Positions 41,089 through 50,444 of a stretch of DNA of 64,000 nucleotides are shown here, piece after piece (the first letter of the stretch is position 1; each line of letters starts with the position of its first letter). Location of the stretch: the NCBI RefSeq assembly GCF_000271845.1, contig NZ_JH719395.1, positions 2,015,287 to 2,079,286 of the forward strand, read 5' to 3'. Made by a program: the position numbers and the translations under genes. The notes beneath the pieces are model-generated. The model saw nothing but the letters and a program-made list of their open reading frames with translations, ran no database searches and was not told the origin of the DNA. The stretch comes from Rhizobium leguminosarum bv. trifolii WSM2297. GTDB taxonomy: Bacteria; Pseudomonadota; Alphaproteobacteria; Rhizobiales; Rhizobiaceae.

Positions 41089-42147
41089 TTGCCGGACATA
41101 AGTGACGTCGAGATCATCGCGCCCAATTTCAAGCGCCGGCTCTCCGGCGTCACGTCGACCATCGTCCAGCTCATTCCGTGCCAGACCCGTCTTGGTTTCA
41201 GGATAGCAACGCTCGGTCCCGGCCTGCCCGAAGGCCTGCCGAAACTGCGATGGTCGCAACTTCCAGGTCTCTGGCGCCCGCCGGCGCGCCGGCGCCGGCG
41301 CGTCTGGCACGCCCGCCGCAACAATGAGATGGCCTTCGGCCTTTTGCTGCGCGACGTGCTGCGCATGCCGCTGAAGCTGCTCTTCACCTCAGCTGCCCAA
41401 CGCCGCCACACTTCCTATACGAAATGGCTGATCCGCCGCATGGATGCGGTGATCGCAACCAGCGACCGGTCCGGCTCGTTTCTCGAGGTGCCGCACACGG
41501 TCATCCAGCACGGCGTCGATCTTGCCCTCTTCCATCCGCCGGAAACGGCCGAAGACGGCATAGCCGCCACCGGCCTGCCCGGCGGCTATCTCGTCGGCTG
41601 TTTCGGCCGCGTGCGTCATCAGAAGGGCACCGATCTTTTCGTCAAGGCGATGATCGAACTCTTGCCGCAGCACCCCGAATGGACGGCCGTCGTTTCCGGC
41701 CGGGTGACGGCGGAACACACGGCCTTCGGCGACAAGCTCAAGGCCGATGTCGCCGCCGCCGGCCTCAGCGACCGTATCGTCTTCCTCGGCGAAGTGCCCG
41801 ATATCAAGGTCTGGTATCGCCGCTTGACGCTTTATGTCGCCCCTTCCCGCAACGAGGGCTTCGGCCTGACGCCGCTCGAAGCCATGGCCTCGCGGACCGC
41901 GGTGGTGGCATCGGACGCCGGCGCCTATGCCGAGCTCATCGCCGAAGGCGAGACCGGCGCGGTGGTCGCCGCCGGCGATGGCGAGGCGCTGACGCGTGCA
42001 ATCGCTCCTTATATCGCTGATCCCGCGCTGGCGATTGCGCATGGCGAGAATGCGTTGAAGCATGTCAGGACGAATTTTGCGCTTGAGAAGGAAGCAACCG
42101 CGATCGGCGCCGTCTACACCAGGCTTCTTAGCGACAATCGCGGCTGA
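41089..42147 (+). CDS. lpcC: LPS core mannosyltransferase LpcC
   Basis: The 352-residue GT4-type glycosyltransferase matches the rhizobial LpcC proteins that add mannose to the Kdo region of lipopolysaccharide core. Recognisable parts are the start IIAPNFKRRLSGVTSTIVQL and the GT4 C-terminal half: LVGCFGRVRHQKGTDLFV, then YVAPSRNEGFGLTPLEAMA with the EGFGLTPLE motif. The start is a TTG at 41089 with no strong ribosome binding site. The enzyme acts at the inner membrane on the cytoplasmic side. It follows greA by 27 bases and converges with dctA. Confidence 0.9.
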   Translation: MPDISDVEIIAPNFKRRLSGVTSTIVQLIPCQTRLGFRIATLGPGLPEGLPKLRWSQLPGLWRPPARRRRRVWHARRNNEMAFGLLLRDVLRMPLKLLFTSAAQRRHTSYTKWLIRRMDAVIATSDRSGSFLEVPHTVIQHGVDLALFHPPETAEDGIAATGLPGGYLVGCFGRVRHQKGTDLFVKAMIELLPQHPEWTAVVSGRVTAEHTAFGDKLKADVAAAGLSDRIVFLGEVPDIKVWYRRLTLYVAPSRNEGFGLTPLEAMASRTAVVASDAGAYAELIAEGETGAVVAAGDGEALTRAIAPYIADPALAIAHGENALKHVRTNFALEKEATAIGAVYTRLLSDNRG

Positions 42148-42150
42148 CGC

Positions 42151-42185
42151 GGAAAAGAGAAGCGGCCCGTTTGGTAACGAGCCGC
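42151..42185 (-). terminator. dctA terminator
   Basis: On the minus strand GCGGCTCGTT pairs with AACGGGCCGC with one mismatch, and is followed by TTCTCTTTTCC. It lies 31 bases past the dctA stop codon and between the converging dctA and lpcC genes. Confidence 0.7.
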
Positions 42186-42215
42186 CGCAAGATTTCAATG
42201 ATATGATCCAGCCGA

Positions 42216-43550
42216 TTACTCCGCCGGCTGAAGCCCGGCAGCCGGAGCGCCGTCGATGGTCTGGCCGCCCAGCGCTGCGGCGAGTTGCGTGGTATCCAGC
42301 TCGTTTTCCCAGCGTGCCACGACGATCGTCGCCACCGCATTGCCGACGAGGTTGGTCAGTGCCCGGCATTCCGACATGAAGCGGTCGATGCCGAGGATGA
42401 GCGCCATGCCGGCGACCGGCACGGAGGGCACGACGGAGAGCGTTGCGGCCAGCGTGATGAAGCCAGCGCCGGTGATACCAGCGGCACCCTTGGAGCTCAG
42501 CATCGCCACCAGCAGCAGCAGGATCTGGTCACCCCAGGAGAGATTGATGCCGGTTGCCTGGGCAATGAACAGTGCTGCCAGCGTCATGTAGATATTGGTG
42601 CCGTCGAGATTGAAGGAATAGCCTGTGGGGATGACGAGGCCGACGACCGAGCGCTTGCAGCCGGCCTTTTCCATCTTGTTCATCAGGCCGGGAAGTGCGG
42701 CCTCGGAAGACGAAGTGCCGAGAACCAGCAGCAGCTCTTCCTTGATGTAGCGCAGCAGCGCCAGGATCGAGAAGCCGTTATAGCGGGCGACGGCGCCGAG
42801 AACGACGAGCACGAAGAGCAGCGAGGTGAGGTAGAAAGTGCCGATCAGCATGGCGAGATTGGCGATCGATCCGATGCCGTACTTGCCGATGGTGAAGGCC
42901 ATGGCGCCGAAGGCGCCGATCGGGGCGGCCTTCATCAGGATGGCGACGAGCTTGAAGACCGGAGCCGTCAGCGCATTGAGGAAATTGACGACCTGCTCGC
43001 CCTTTTCGCCGACCATGGCAAGCGCGATGCCGAACAGCACCGAGAAGAACAGCACCTGCAGAATGTCGCCATCGGCAAAGGCGCCGACAATCGTCGTCGG
43101 GATGATGTTGGTGAGGAAACCGACGATGCTCTGCTCATGCGCCTTCGAAGCATAGGTGGCAACGGCAGTGGGATCCAGCGAGGCCGGATCGATATTCATG
43201 CCGGCGCCGGGCTGGACGACATTGGCGACGATCATGCCGATGACCAGCGCCAGCGTCGAGAAGGTCAGGAAGTACAACATCGCTTTGCCGGCGACGCGGC
43301 CGACCTTCTTCAGGTCGCTCATGCCGGCAATGCCGGTCGCCACTGTCAGAAAGATGACCGGGGCGATGACCATCTTGACGAGCTTGATAAAGGCATCGCC
43401 GAGCGGCTTCAACTGCGCGCCGAGTTCGGGATAGAAGTGGCCGAGCAGGATACCGGCGGCGATCGCCGCGAGAACCTGAACGTAGAGATGGGCATAAAAA
43501 GGCGTCTTGCCCTTGCTGTCTGCGACTGCATCAAATGGTGCTGCGATCAT
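42216..43550 (-). CDS. dctA: C4-dicarboxylate transporter DctA
   Basis: The 444-residue membrane symporter takes up succinate, fumarate and malate with protons or sodium and is essential for nitrogen-fixing bacteroids in rhizobia. It begins [14 protein letters not shown], and the frame is open to 43646, but AAGGAGG before 43550 fixes the start. Typical DAACS segments are [35 protein letters not shown] and [19 protein letters not shown], all within about 8 helices. It is divergent from dctB and controlled by DctBD through the sigma-54 promoter listed below. Confidence 0.98.
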   Translation of the reverse strand: MIAAPFDAVADSKGKTPFYAHLYVQVLAAIAAGILLGHFYPELGAQLKPLGDAFIKLVKMVIAPVIFLTVATGIAGMSDLKKVGRVAGKAMLYFLTFSTLALVIGMIVANVVQPGAGMNIDPASLDPTAVATYASKAHEQSIVGFLTNIIPTTIVGAFADGDILQVLFFSVLFGIALAMVGEKGEQVVNFLNALTAPVFKLVAILMKAAPIGAFGAMAFTIGKYGIGSIANLAMLIGTFYLTSLLFVLVVLGAVARYNGFSILALLRYIKEELLLVLGTSSSEAALPGLMNKMEKAGCKRSVVGLVIPTGYSFNLDGTNIYMTLAALFIAQATGINLSWGDQILLLLVAMLSSKGAAGITGAGFITLAATLSVVPSVPVAGMALILGIDRFMSECRALTNLVGNAVATIVVARWENELDTTQLAAALGGQTIDGAPAAGLQPAE

Positions 43551-43642
43551 GATGTCCTCCTTAAGGCTCGTCCGGAACGATCTCCGGCCTCCCGAGCCGT
43601 TCGCTTGAATCCAACAGCTCAGCCGTTGTTGCCATCTCCTTC

Positions 43643-43657
43643 GCAATCGTCGTGCCA
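43643..43657 (-). promoter_or_regulatory. Sigma-54 promoter of dctA
   Basis: TGGCACGACGATTGC on the minus strand fits the sigma-54 consensus TGGCACG-N4-TTGC exactly. It lies 93 bases upstream of the dctA start, placing the transcript start near 43631. The position agrees with DctD-controlled expression of dctA in related rhizobia. Confidence 0.92.
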
Positions 43658-43733
43658 GTTTCGAATTATCGCATTAAGCATTTGATTTGATGGTATAAAA
43701 ATTTTCACTAGTTACCCGCAGCCCGTGGAGCAA

Positions 43734-43781
43734 TGCGGAAATCCGCACAAATTTATTTGCATCCCGTGCAGAAAAATGCAC
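43734..43781. promoter_or_regulatory. Two palindromic DctD binding sites (UAS)
   Basis: TGCGGA-AA-TCCGCA (43734-43747) and GTGCA-N6-TGCAC (43766-43781) are dyads spaced 32 bases centre to centre, about 80-130 bases upstream of the sigma-54 promoter. Tandem dyads at this place are the known DctD sites of rhizobial dctA. The second dyad overlaps the likely start codon of dctB. Confidence 0.8.
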
Positions 43782-45647
43782 AAATCCCCCATGTCCCTGT
43801 CCCTGCCATCGCTGTGGCCTTCCCTGCCCCTGCGGCACCGCATCCGCCGGATGTGGTGGGCCTATGCGGTGATCGCGCTTCTTGCCGTCGTCGCAAGCCT
43901 GTGGGCCAGCGGCGAGGTCGGCCGCTACCAGGCCGAGGCTGCCCTCGAAGAACAGGCTCGCACGGATGCGAGGCTGAATGCGGCCTTGTTGCGCACGGTT
44001 CTCGAAAAATACCGGGCGCTTCCCTTCGTGCTGTCGCAAGACGCTGCACTCGCCGCGGCGTTAGCGGGAAACGATGCCGGCACGTTCGAGCAGCTCAGCC
44101 GGAAACTCGAAGTCCTGGCGGCGGGCACGAAGGCGGCCGTCATCTATGTCATCGATAAGAACGGCATGGCGGTTGCGGCCAGCAACTGGCGCGAACCGAC
44201 GAGCTTCGTCGGCAACGACTATCGTTTCCGAGAGTATTTTCAGGGCGCGGTCTCGCAAGGACAGGCCGAGCACTTCGCGCTCGGCACCGTCAGCAAGAAA
44301 CCCGGCCTCTATATCTCGGAGCGGATCACCGGCAGCAGCGGGCTGCTCGGCGTCGTCGTGGTCAAGGTGGAGTTCGACGACGTCGAGGCGGATTGGAATG
44401 CGACGGACGCCCCCTCCTATGTCCTCGACGACCGCGGCATCGTCCTCATCACCAGCATTCCTTCCTGGCGGTTCATGACGATTGGCCGGATCGCCGAGGA
44501 CCAGCTGACGGCGATCCGCGAAAGCCTGCAATTCGGCGATGCGCCGCTTCAGCCGCTGCCGCTCGATACCGTCCGAAGTCTCGGCGACAGACTTGACGTC
44601 GTCGAGATCGTCATGCCGGGCGGCGCCGGCAAAACCAGCTTTCTCGATGTCGGAATGCCGGTTCCGGCGACGGCATGGCATTTGCAGCATCTGGTGGCGC
44701 TGGGGCCATCCATCGATGCGGGCATTCGCCAGGCCCGGATGCTGGCACTGCTCATGCTCTTGCCGCTGCTCTCAGGTGCAGCCTTCCTGTTGCGCCGCCG
44801 CCAGGCGGTCACCCTCAAGATTTTCAGAGAACAGCAAGCACGGGAGGAACTGGAACAGCGGGTGGCCGAGCGGACGCTGGATCTCAGCCAGGCGCGCGAC
44901 CGGTTGCAGGCGGAAATTACCGGCCACAGGAGCACGGAGCAGAAACTGCAGGCGGTGCAGCAGGATCTGGTGCAGGCCAACCGGCTGGCAATTCTCGGCC
45001 AGGTGGCTGCAGGCGTCGCCCATGAGATCAACCAGCCGGTGGCAACCATCCGCGCCTATGCGGATAACGCCCGCACCTTCCTCGATCGCGGCCAGACGGC
45101 GCCGGCCGGTGAAAATCTCGAAAACATTGCTGCGCTGACGGAGCGCATCGGTTCGATCACCGAGGAGCTGAAGAGTTTTGCCCGCAAGGGCCGCGGCAGC
45201 GCCGAACCGACAGGATTAAAGGACGTCATCGAAGGTGCGGTAATGCTGTTGCGCAGCCGGTTTGCCGGCCGCATGGATACGCTCGACATCGCCCTGCCGC
45301 CGGCCGAACTGCAGGTCATGGGAAACCGCATCCGTCTTGAACAGGTGCTGATCAACCTGCTTCAGAATGCACTCGAAGCAGTCGCGCCGAAGGCCGATGA
45401 GGCGCGCGTCGAAGTCAGGACATCGGCCGATGCGGAGATCGTGACACTGACGGTCGCCGACAACGGTCCCGGCATTTCACCTGAAATCCGCAAGGGCCTG
45501 TTCACGCCGTTCAACACCTCGAAGGAAAGCGGCCTCGGCCTGGGGCTGGTCATCTCCAAGGATATCGTCGGCGATTATGGCGGCCGCATGGAGGTTGACA
45601 GCGACGGCAGCGGGACCCGGTTCGTCGTTCATCTGAGGAAGGCTTGA
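43776..45647 (+). CDS. dctB: C4-dicarboxylate sensor histidine kinase DctB
   Basis: The sensor kinase is 623 residues from ATG 43776; ATG 43791 is the alternative (618), and neither has a clear ribosome binding site. Two membrane helices (about residues 22-42 and 320-340) flank a periplasmic PAS-like sensor that includes [16 protein letters not shown] and [12 protein letters not shown]. After a coiled coil comes the H-box [20 protein letters not shown], then the N-box and G-box [10 protein letters not shown] and [20 protein letters not shown]. It detects dicarboxylates and phosphorylates DctD. dctD follows after four bases. Confidence 0.95.
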   Translation: MHKSPMSLSLPSLWPSLPLRHRIRRMWWAYAVIALLAVVASLWASGEVGRYQAEAALEEQARTDARLNAALLRTVLEKYRALPFVLSQDAALAAALAGNDAGTFEQLSRKLEVLAAGTKAAVIYVIDKNGMAVAASNWREPTSFVGNDYRFREYFQGAVSQGQAEHFALGTVSKKPGLYISERITGSSGLLGVVVVKVEFDDVEADWNATDAPSYVLDDRGIVLITSIPSWRFMTIGRIAEDQLTAIRESLQFGDAPLQPLPLDTVRSLGDRLDVVEIVMPGGAGKTSFLDVGMPVPATAWHLQHLVALGPSIDAGIRQARMLALLMLLPLLSGAAFLLRRRQAVTLKIFREQQAREELEQRVAERTLDLSQARDRLQAEITGHRSTEQKLQAVQQDLVQANRLAILGQVAAGVAHEINQPVATIRAYADNARTFLDRGQTAPAGENLENIAALTERIGSITEELKSFARKGRGSAEPTGLKDVIEGAVMLLRSRFAGRMDTLDIALPPAELQVMGNRIRLEQVLINLLQNALEAVAPKADEARVEVRTSADAEIVTLTVADNGPGISPEIRKGLFTPFNTSKESGLGLGLVISKDIVGDYGGRMEVDSDGSGTRFVVHLRKA

Positions 45648-45651
45648 GATC

Positions 45652-46998
45652 ATGGCCACACCGATGCCCGTTGCGCTGATCGACGACGACAGAGATTTGC
45701 GCCGCGCCACTGCCCAGACGCTCGAACTCGCCGGATTTTCCGTTTCGGCCTATGACGGGGCGAAAGCTGCTCTGGCAGACTTGCCCGCGGATTTTGCCGG
45801 TCCCGTTGTCACCGATATCCGCATGCCAGAGATCGACGGGCTGCAGCTTTTCGCCACGCTCAAGGGCATGGATGCCGACCTTCCGGTGATCCTGATGACC
45901 GGCCACGGCGATATTCCGATGGCGGTTCAGGCGATCCAGGACGGCGCCTATGATTTCATCGCCAAACCCTTCGCGGCTGACCGGCTCGTCCAGAGCGTGC
46001 GTCGCGCCAGCGAGAAGCGGCAGCTCATCCTGGAAAACCGCATGCTGCGCAAGGCTGCCGAAGATGCACAGGAGAATTCGCCGCTGATCGGCCAGACCCC
46101 GGTCATGGAAAACTTGAGAAAGATCCTTCGCCACATCGCCGATACCGATGTCGACGTGCTTGTCGCCGGCGAAACCGGCAGCGGCAAGGAAGTGGTCGCC
46201 CAGATCCTCCATCAATGGAGTCACCGCCGGAAGGGCAACTTCGTGGCGCTCAATTGCGGGGCGCTACCCGAAACCGTCATCGAAAGCGAGCTGTTCGGCC
46301 ACGAGGCCGGCGCCTTTACCGGCGCCCAGAAGCGCCGCACCGGCCGCATCGAACATGCAAGCGGCGGCACGCTTTTCCTCGACGAGATCGAGAGCATGCC
46401 CGTCGCCACCCAGGTCAAGATGCTGCGCGTGCTGGAAATGCGCGAAATCACCCCGCTCGGCACCAATGAGGTACGCCCGATCGATCTTCGCGTCGTTGCA
46501 GCCGCCAAGATCGACCTCGGCGATCCCGACCTGCGCGGCGATTTTCGTGAGGATCTTTATTACCGGCTGAATGTGGTGACGATCTCCATTCCGCCGCTTC
46601 GGGAGCGCCGCGAGGATATTCCGCTGCTGTTTTCCCACTTCGCCGCCCGCGCCGCCGAGCGCTTCCGCCGCGATGTGCCTGAGCTTTCGCCCGAAGTGCG
46701 CCGCCACTTTGCCTCGCATGCATGGCCGGGCAATGTCCGCGAACTCTCCCATTATGCCGAACGCGTGGTGCTGGGCGTCGAAGGCGGCGGAGCGGCACCA
46801 ATCCCCACCCAGCCGACGGGCGGCACGTTGCCCGAACGGCTGGAACGTCACGAGGCGGAGATCATCCGCGACGCTCTCACGGCCAATGACGGCGACGTGC
46901 GCCGCACGATCGAGGCGCTCGGCATTCCGAGAAAGACCTTTTACGACAAACTCCAGCGCCACGGCATCAACCGTGGCGGCTATATCCAGCGCAAGTAA
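45652..46998 (+). CDS. dctD: C4-dicarboxylate response regulator DctD
   Basis: The 448-residue NtrC-family regulator has a receiver domain with the phosphorylated Asp55 (VTDIRMPE), a sigma-54-interacting AAA+ domain with Walker A GETGSGKE, the GAFTGA loop ([11 protein letters not shown]) and Walker [11 protein letters not shown], and a C-terminal Fis-type helix-turn-helix ([20 protein letters not shown]). Phosphorylated DctD binds the dyads between dctA and dctB and drives the sigma-54 promoter of dctA. It is transcribed with dctB and ends five bases before the convergent Lrp gene. Confidence 0.97.
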   Translation: MATPMPVALIDDDRDLRRATAQTLELAGFSVSAYDGAKAALADLPADFAGPVVTDIRMPEIDGLQLFATLKGMDADLPVILMTGHGDIPMAVQAIQDGAYDFIAKPFAADRLVQSVRRASEKRQLILENRMLRKAAEDAQENSPLIGQTPVMENLRKILRHIADTDVDVLVAGETGSGKEVVAQILHQWSHRRKGNFVALNCGALPETVIESELFGHEAGAFTGAQKRRTGRIEHASGGTLFLDEIESMPVATQVKMLRVLEMREITPLGTNEVRPIDLRVVAAAKIDLGDPDLRGDFREDLYYRLNVVTISIPPLRERREDIPLLFSHFAARAAERFRRDVPELSPEVRRHFASHAWPGNVRELSHYAERVVLGVEGGGAAPIPTQPTGGTLPERLERHEAEIIRDALTANDGDVRRTIEALGIPRKTFYDKLQRHGINRGGYIQRK

Positions 46999-47003
46999 GT
47001 GGC

Positions 47004-47471
47004 TTAAACTTCCACCAATCCGAGCTTCTTCACCTGGCGGATCGTCAGCATGGTGCGCACGGTATCGACATGTTCGTTCGCCGTCAGCACCTCGATGACG
47101 AAATCCTGGAAGTGGGTGAGATTTTCGGCCACGCAATGCAGCAGGAAATCGCTGTCGCCCGAGACCATCCAGGCTTGGCGCACCAGCGGCCACTCGGTGG
47201 TGGCGGCGGCGAAGGCCTTGAGATTGCCTTCCGACTGATGCTTGAGGCCGACCATGCAGAAGGCGACGAGGTCGAAGCCGAGCCTCGGGCTGTTCAGCAT
47301 CGCGTGGTAACCCTCGATGATGCCGGCTTCCTCGAGCTTGCGCACCCGGCGCAGACAGGGCGGCGCCGAGATGCCGACCCGATCGGCAAGCTCCACATTG
47401 GTCATGCGGCCGTCGGCCTGCAGCTCCCGGAGGATCTTTATGTCGATGACGTCGAGTTCGGCGCGACCCAC
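47004..47471 (-). CDS. Lrp/AsnC family transcriptional regulator
   Basis: From GTG 47471 behind GAAAGG the product is 155 residues: a helix-turn-helix (LDVIDIKILRELQADGRMTN, ELADRVGISAPPCLRRVRKL) and a RAM ligand-binding domain (VAFCMVGLKHQS). It is an Lrp-type regulator that binds amino acids in most family members. A longer open frame continues upstream to 48719, but it runs through trxB and the composition there is unlike a protein. It is divergent from trxB. Confidence 0.93.
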   Translation of the reverse strand: MGRAELDVIDIKILRELQADGRMTNVELADRVGISAPPCLRRVRKLEEAGIIEGYHAMLNSPRLGFDLVAFCMVGLKHQSEGNLKAFAAATTEWPLVRQAWMVSGDSDFLLHCVAENLTHFQDFVIEVLTANEHVDTVRTMLTIRQVKKLGLVEV

Positions 47472-47702
47472 ATCATTGCCTTTCTTTAATTCTCCGCGGG
47501 GAGCTTCTATATAAAGCGGCGCAATACGCAAGAATGTTTCACGCCGATGACGGATTCTTGCACATCCGGGCGATTTGCCTTGTTGGTAACGCAAGGCTGC
47601 CCTTGAATAAAAGCATTGGACGTTCATAAATGGCGCGTGGACCGCGAAACGGCGCAATCGCCACTGCGCCGCCGCCCTCCTGCCCAGTCGAAAGGAAATG
47701 AC

Positions 47703-48677
47703 ATGCCCGCCCGCCACACAAAGGTGCTCATCATCGGTTCCGGACCCGCAGGCTATACCGCCGCGGTCTATGCCGCGCGCGCCATGCTGAAGCCGGTTCT
47801 GATCGCCGGTCTCGAACAGGGCGGCCAGCTGATGATTACCACCGATGTCGAAAATTATCCGGGCTTTGCCGATCCGATCCAGGGTCCCTGGCTGATGGAA
47901 CAGATGTTGCAGCAGGCAAAAAATGTCGGCGCCGAGATCGTCAACGACCTCGTGACCGAAGTCGATATGAACCAGCGTCCCTTCGTCGCCCGCACCGACA
48001 GCGGCCAGGTCTGGACCGCTGATACGCTGATCATCGCCACCGGCGCCAAGGCCAAATGGCTCGGCATCGAGAGCGAGCAGCATTTCCAGGGTTTTGGCGT
48101 TTCGGCTTGCGCCACCTGCGACGGGTTCTTCTATCGCAACAAGGATGTGATCGTGGTCGGCGGCGGCAACAGCGCCGTCGAGGAAGCTCTCTATCTCTCC
48201 AACATCGCCAAGTCGGTCACATTGGTGCATCGCCGCGATTTCTTCCGGGCTGAAAAGATCCTGCAGGAACGCCTGTTCGCCAAGGAAAACGTCAAGGTGC
48301 TGTGGAACAGCGAAATTGCCGAAATCACCGGAACGCCGGCCAAGCCGCCGATGCCACAATCCGTGACTGGCGCGCGCCTGCGCGACGTCAGAACCGGGGC
48401 GATCACCGAGATGCCGATCGACGGCGTCTTCGTCGCCATCGGCCATGCGCCGGCCACCGAACTGTTCAAGGACAAACTGAAGCTGAAGGACAATGGCTAT
48501 CTCTGGACGGCGCCGGATTCGACCGCGACCAGCCTGGAGGGCGTCTATGCCGCCGGCGACGTGACCGACGATACGTTCCGCCAGGCGATCACCGCTGCTG
48601 GCCTGGGGTGCATGGCAGCGCTTGAAGCCGAGCGATATCTGACGGGTCACATGCCTGTCGCCGTGGCCGCGGAGTAA
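47703..48677 (+). CDS. trxB: Thioredoxin reductase
   Basis: The 324-residue flavoprotein reduces thioredoxin with NADPH. It has the FAD motif IIGSGPAGYTAAVYAARA at the N-terminus, the redox pair in SACATCDGFFY (Cys-Ala-Thr-Cys) and the NADPH motif VVGGGNSAVEEALYLSN. The ATG at 47703 lies behind GAAAGGAA; the open frame runs 87 bases further upstream. The LysR gene lsrB follows directly, as in Sinorhizobium. Confidence 0.97.
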   Translation: MPARHTKVLIIGSGPAGYTAAVYAARAMLKPVLIAGLEQGGQLMITTDVENYPGFADPIQGPWLMEQMLQQAKNVGAEIVNDLVTEVDMNQRPFVARTDSGQVWTADTLIIATGAKAKWLGIESEQHFQGFGVSACATCDGFFYRNKDVIVVGGGNSAVEEALYLSNIAKSVTLVHRRDFFRAEKILQERLFAKENVKVLWNSEIAEITGTPAKPPMPQSVTGARLRDVRTGAITEMPIDGVFVAIGHAPATELFKDKLKLKDNGYLWTAPDSTATSLEGVYAAGDVTDDTFRQAITAAGLGCMAALEAERYLTGHMPVAVAAE

Positions 48678-48699
48678 GATCGGCATGAGGGGTGGGGGA

Positions 48700-49596
48700 A
48701 TGCCATTGGATTGGGACAAGCTGCGTATTTTTCACGCAGCTGCCGAGGCGGGTTCGTTCACGCATGCGGCGGATAAACTGCATCTGTCCCAATCCGCCAT
48801 CAGCCGCCAGGTCAGCGCGCTGGAGCAGGATGTCGGCACCAAGCTGTTTCACCGCCATGCGCGCGGCCTGATCCTGACGGAACAGGGCGAGCTGCTTTAC
48901 CGCACCGCCCATGACGTGCTGCTGAAGCTCGAAACCGTGAAGATGCAGCTGACGGAAACGACGGAAACGCCGTCCGGCAAGCTGCGTGTCACCACCACGG
49001 TCGGCCTCGGCCAGGGCTGGCTGACCGACAAGATCCAGGAATTCCTGCAGCTTTATCCCGATGTGCAGATCCAGCTCATCCTCGACAACGAGGAAGTGGA
49101 TGTGAACATGCGCCATGCCGATTGCGCAATCCGCCTACGCCAGCCGCAGCAATCAGACCTGATCCAGCGCAAGCTCTTCACCGTGCACATGCACGTCTAT
49201 GCCGCCCCCTCCTATATCAACCGCCATGGCGAGCCGCAGAAGATCGAGGATCTCGACAATCACCGCATCATCACCTTCGGCGAGCCAGCGCCGAGTTATC
49301 TGCTCGACGTCAACTGGCTTGAGGTCGCTGGCCGCTCGTCCGACAATAAGCGCATCCCGCATCTGCAGATCAACAGCCAGACCTCGATCAAGCGCGCCGC
49401 CCTGCTCGGAATCGGTGTCGCCTGCCTGCCGGATTACATCGTCGGCCGCGATCCAGGCCTGATTCAGCTGGCGATCAATGCCGACGTCCCCTCTTTCGAC
49501 ACCTATTTTTGCTATCCGGACGAGATCAAGAACGCCGCCAAGCTGAAAGCTTTTCGGGATTTCATCGTCAGCAAGGCGAGAAACTGGAATTTTTAA
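48700..49596 (+). CDS. lsrB: LysR regulator LsrB/VtlR
   Basis: The 298-residue regulator has an N-terminal LysR helix-turn-helix (LRIFHAAAEAGSFTHAADKL, then LSQSAISRQVSALEQDVG) and a substrate-binding domain. Its start at ATG 48700 lies behind a GGGGTGGGGG tract; ATG 48685 is also in frame. The position directly after trxB and before two AbcR-like RNAs identifies it as LsrB (Sinorhizobium) / VtlR (Brucella, Agrobacterium), which controls AbcR RNAs and redox or symbiosis traits. Cysteines at 142, 242 and 271 may matter because LsrB is described as redox-responsive. Confidence 0.88.
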   Translation: MPLDWDKLRIFHAAAEAGSFTHAADKLHLSQSAISRQVSALEQDVGTKLFHRHARGLILTEQGELLYRTAHDVLLKLETVKMQLTETTETPSGKLRVTTTVGLGQGWLTDKIQEFLQLYPDVQIQLILDNEEVDVNMRHADCAIRLRQPQQSDLIQRKLFTVHMHVYAAPSYINRHGEPQKIEDLDNHRIITFGEPAPSYLLDVNWLEVAGRSSDNKRIPHLQINSQTSIKRAALLGIGVACLPDYIVGRDPGLIQLAINADVPSFDTYFCYPDEIKNAAKLKAFRDFIVSKARNWNF

Positions 49597-49634
49597 GCCA
49601 GTTTTATGGAATGTTTTCCATACTATGCGATGGG

Positions 49635-49690
49635 CGCATGACTGGCATGCACAAATGAGGGTTGCCGTTTGCCCATTAAACCACCATATC
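49635..49690 (+). promoter_or_regulatory. abcR1 promoter with conserved upstream box
   Basis: The likely promoter is TTGCCG (49662-49667), 17 bases, then CATATC (49685-49690). Six bases before the -35 ends a 21-base box at 49635-49655 whose core is GGCATGCACAAA. An almost identical box stands at the same distance before the second RNA. It is a candidate LsrB/VtlR binding site. Confidence 0.65.
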
Positions 49691-49696
49691 GCACAT

Positions 49697-49812
49697 AGCT
49701 GATGCACATGGTGGCTTTTCCTCCCAGTTCCACCGCATTAGCTGTTCCCCTCTGGAGGTTTTTGACCTTCACACTTATAAGGGCCCTGGTTTTCCAGTGG
49801 CCCTCTTTTTTT
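49697..49812 (+). ncRNA. abcR1: AbcR-type small RNA, copy 1
   Basis: About 116 nt are predicted from the promoter spacing to the terminator. The sequence has the two unpaired motifs of AbcR RNAs: CTCCCAG at 49721-49727 and TTCCCCTCTGGAGG at 49745-49758. The end is a terminator stem AGGGCC-CTGG / CCAG-T-GGCCCT (49780-49804) followed by eight pyrimidines. AbcR RNAs (alpha-r15 family) pair with ribosome binding sites of ABC-transporter mRNAs with Hfq. The start point is inferred to within a few bases. Confidence 0.88.
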
Positions 49813-49857
49813 GCCTTGCCTCCTCGGGGAATGCTGCATCGCAAAAAAATTGTGCGA

Positions 49858-49913
49858 CGCATAGCAGGCATGCACAAAAAAGCATTGAAACCTGCCTAAG
49901 GAAGCACCATATC
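49858..49913 (+). promoter_or_regulatory. abcR2 promoter with conserved upstream box
   Basis: TTGAAA (49885-49890), a 17-base spacer and CATATC (49908-49913) form the promoter. The box CGCATAGCAGGCATGCACAAA-like lies at 49858-49878, six bases before the -35, exactly as in copy 1. Only GGCATGCACAAA and the preceding CGCAT are identical in both. Confidence 0.65.
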
Positions 49914-49919
49914 TCTCTC

Positions 49920-50035
49920 AGCTGATGCATCTTGTGGTTTCTCTCCCAGTACCACCGCATTAGCTGTTCCCCTCTGGAGGTTTATTGACCTTCACAATTA
50001 AAAGGGCCCTGGTTTTCCGGTGGCCCTCTTTTTTT
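49920..50035 (+). ncRNA. abcR2: AbcR-type small RNA, copy 2
   Basis: This is the tandem paralogue of copy 1, also about 116 nt. CTCCCAG is at 49943-49949 and TTCCCCTCTGGAGG at 49967-49980, identical to copy 1. The 5' part and the linker differ, and the terminator stem GGGCCCTGG / CCGGTGGCCC ends in seven T. Two AbcR RNAs are usual in rhizobia and are often differently regulated. Confidence 0.88.
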
Positions 50036-50149
50036 GCCCAAAATTTGCTCACTCAACAAAAGCCGCGGCCTCACGTCTCCGTGATTTGCATATCGAGATC
50101 CAACGATCAATATATCGGTTAAACACGATTTATGGTTCGGTAAACGACG

Positions 50150-50443
50150 ATGGACAAAGACGAGATCATCAAGGCGCTCGCCCATCCCACCCGGATGGAC
50201 ATTCTGAGCTGGCTGAAAAATCCCGAAGAACATTTCCCCACGCAGGAGCATCCCTTTGAGATGGGTGTCTGTGCCAGTCAGTTCGAGCGCTGCGGCCTAT
50301 CGCAGTCCACCGTCTCGGCCCATCTCGGAACCCTGCAGCGCGCCGGCCTCGTGACCACGAAACGCGTGGGACAGTGGATATTTTACAAGCGCAACGAAGA
50401 AACGATCGCTGCTTTCCTCAAGCAGATGACACAGGATCTTTAG
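50150..50443 (+). CDS. ArsR-type transcriptional regulator
   Basis: The 97-residue winged-helix protein has IIKALAHPTRMDILSWL (helix 1-2), the recognition region LSQSTVSAHLGTLQRAGLVTT and the wing KRVGQWIFYKRNEE. Two cysteines, Cys41 and Cys48, stand just before the recognition helix in GVCASQFERCGLS, a place suitable for thiol sensing. It probably represses the MFS exporter and old yellow enzyme genes behind it, the first beginning two bases after its stop. Confidence 0.87.
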   Translation: MDKDEIIKALAHPTRMDILSWLKNPEEHFPTQEHPFEMGVCASQFERCGLSQSTVSAHLGTLQRAGLVTTKRVGQWIFYKRNEETIAAFLKQMTQDL

Positions 50444-50444
50444 A

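Noticed and set aside
42285..43685. 466-codon plus-strand frame
   Set aside because: It is antisense to dctA and would cover its sigma-54 promoter.
47472..48719. N-terminal extension of the Lrp gene frame up to 48719
   Set aside because: The stretch is the antisense of trxB; a GTG with ribosome binding site at 47471 gives a normal Lrp.
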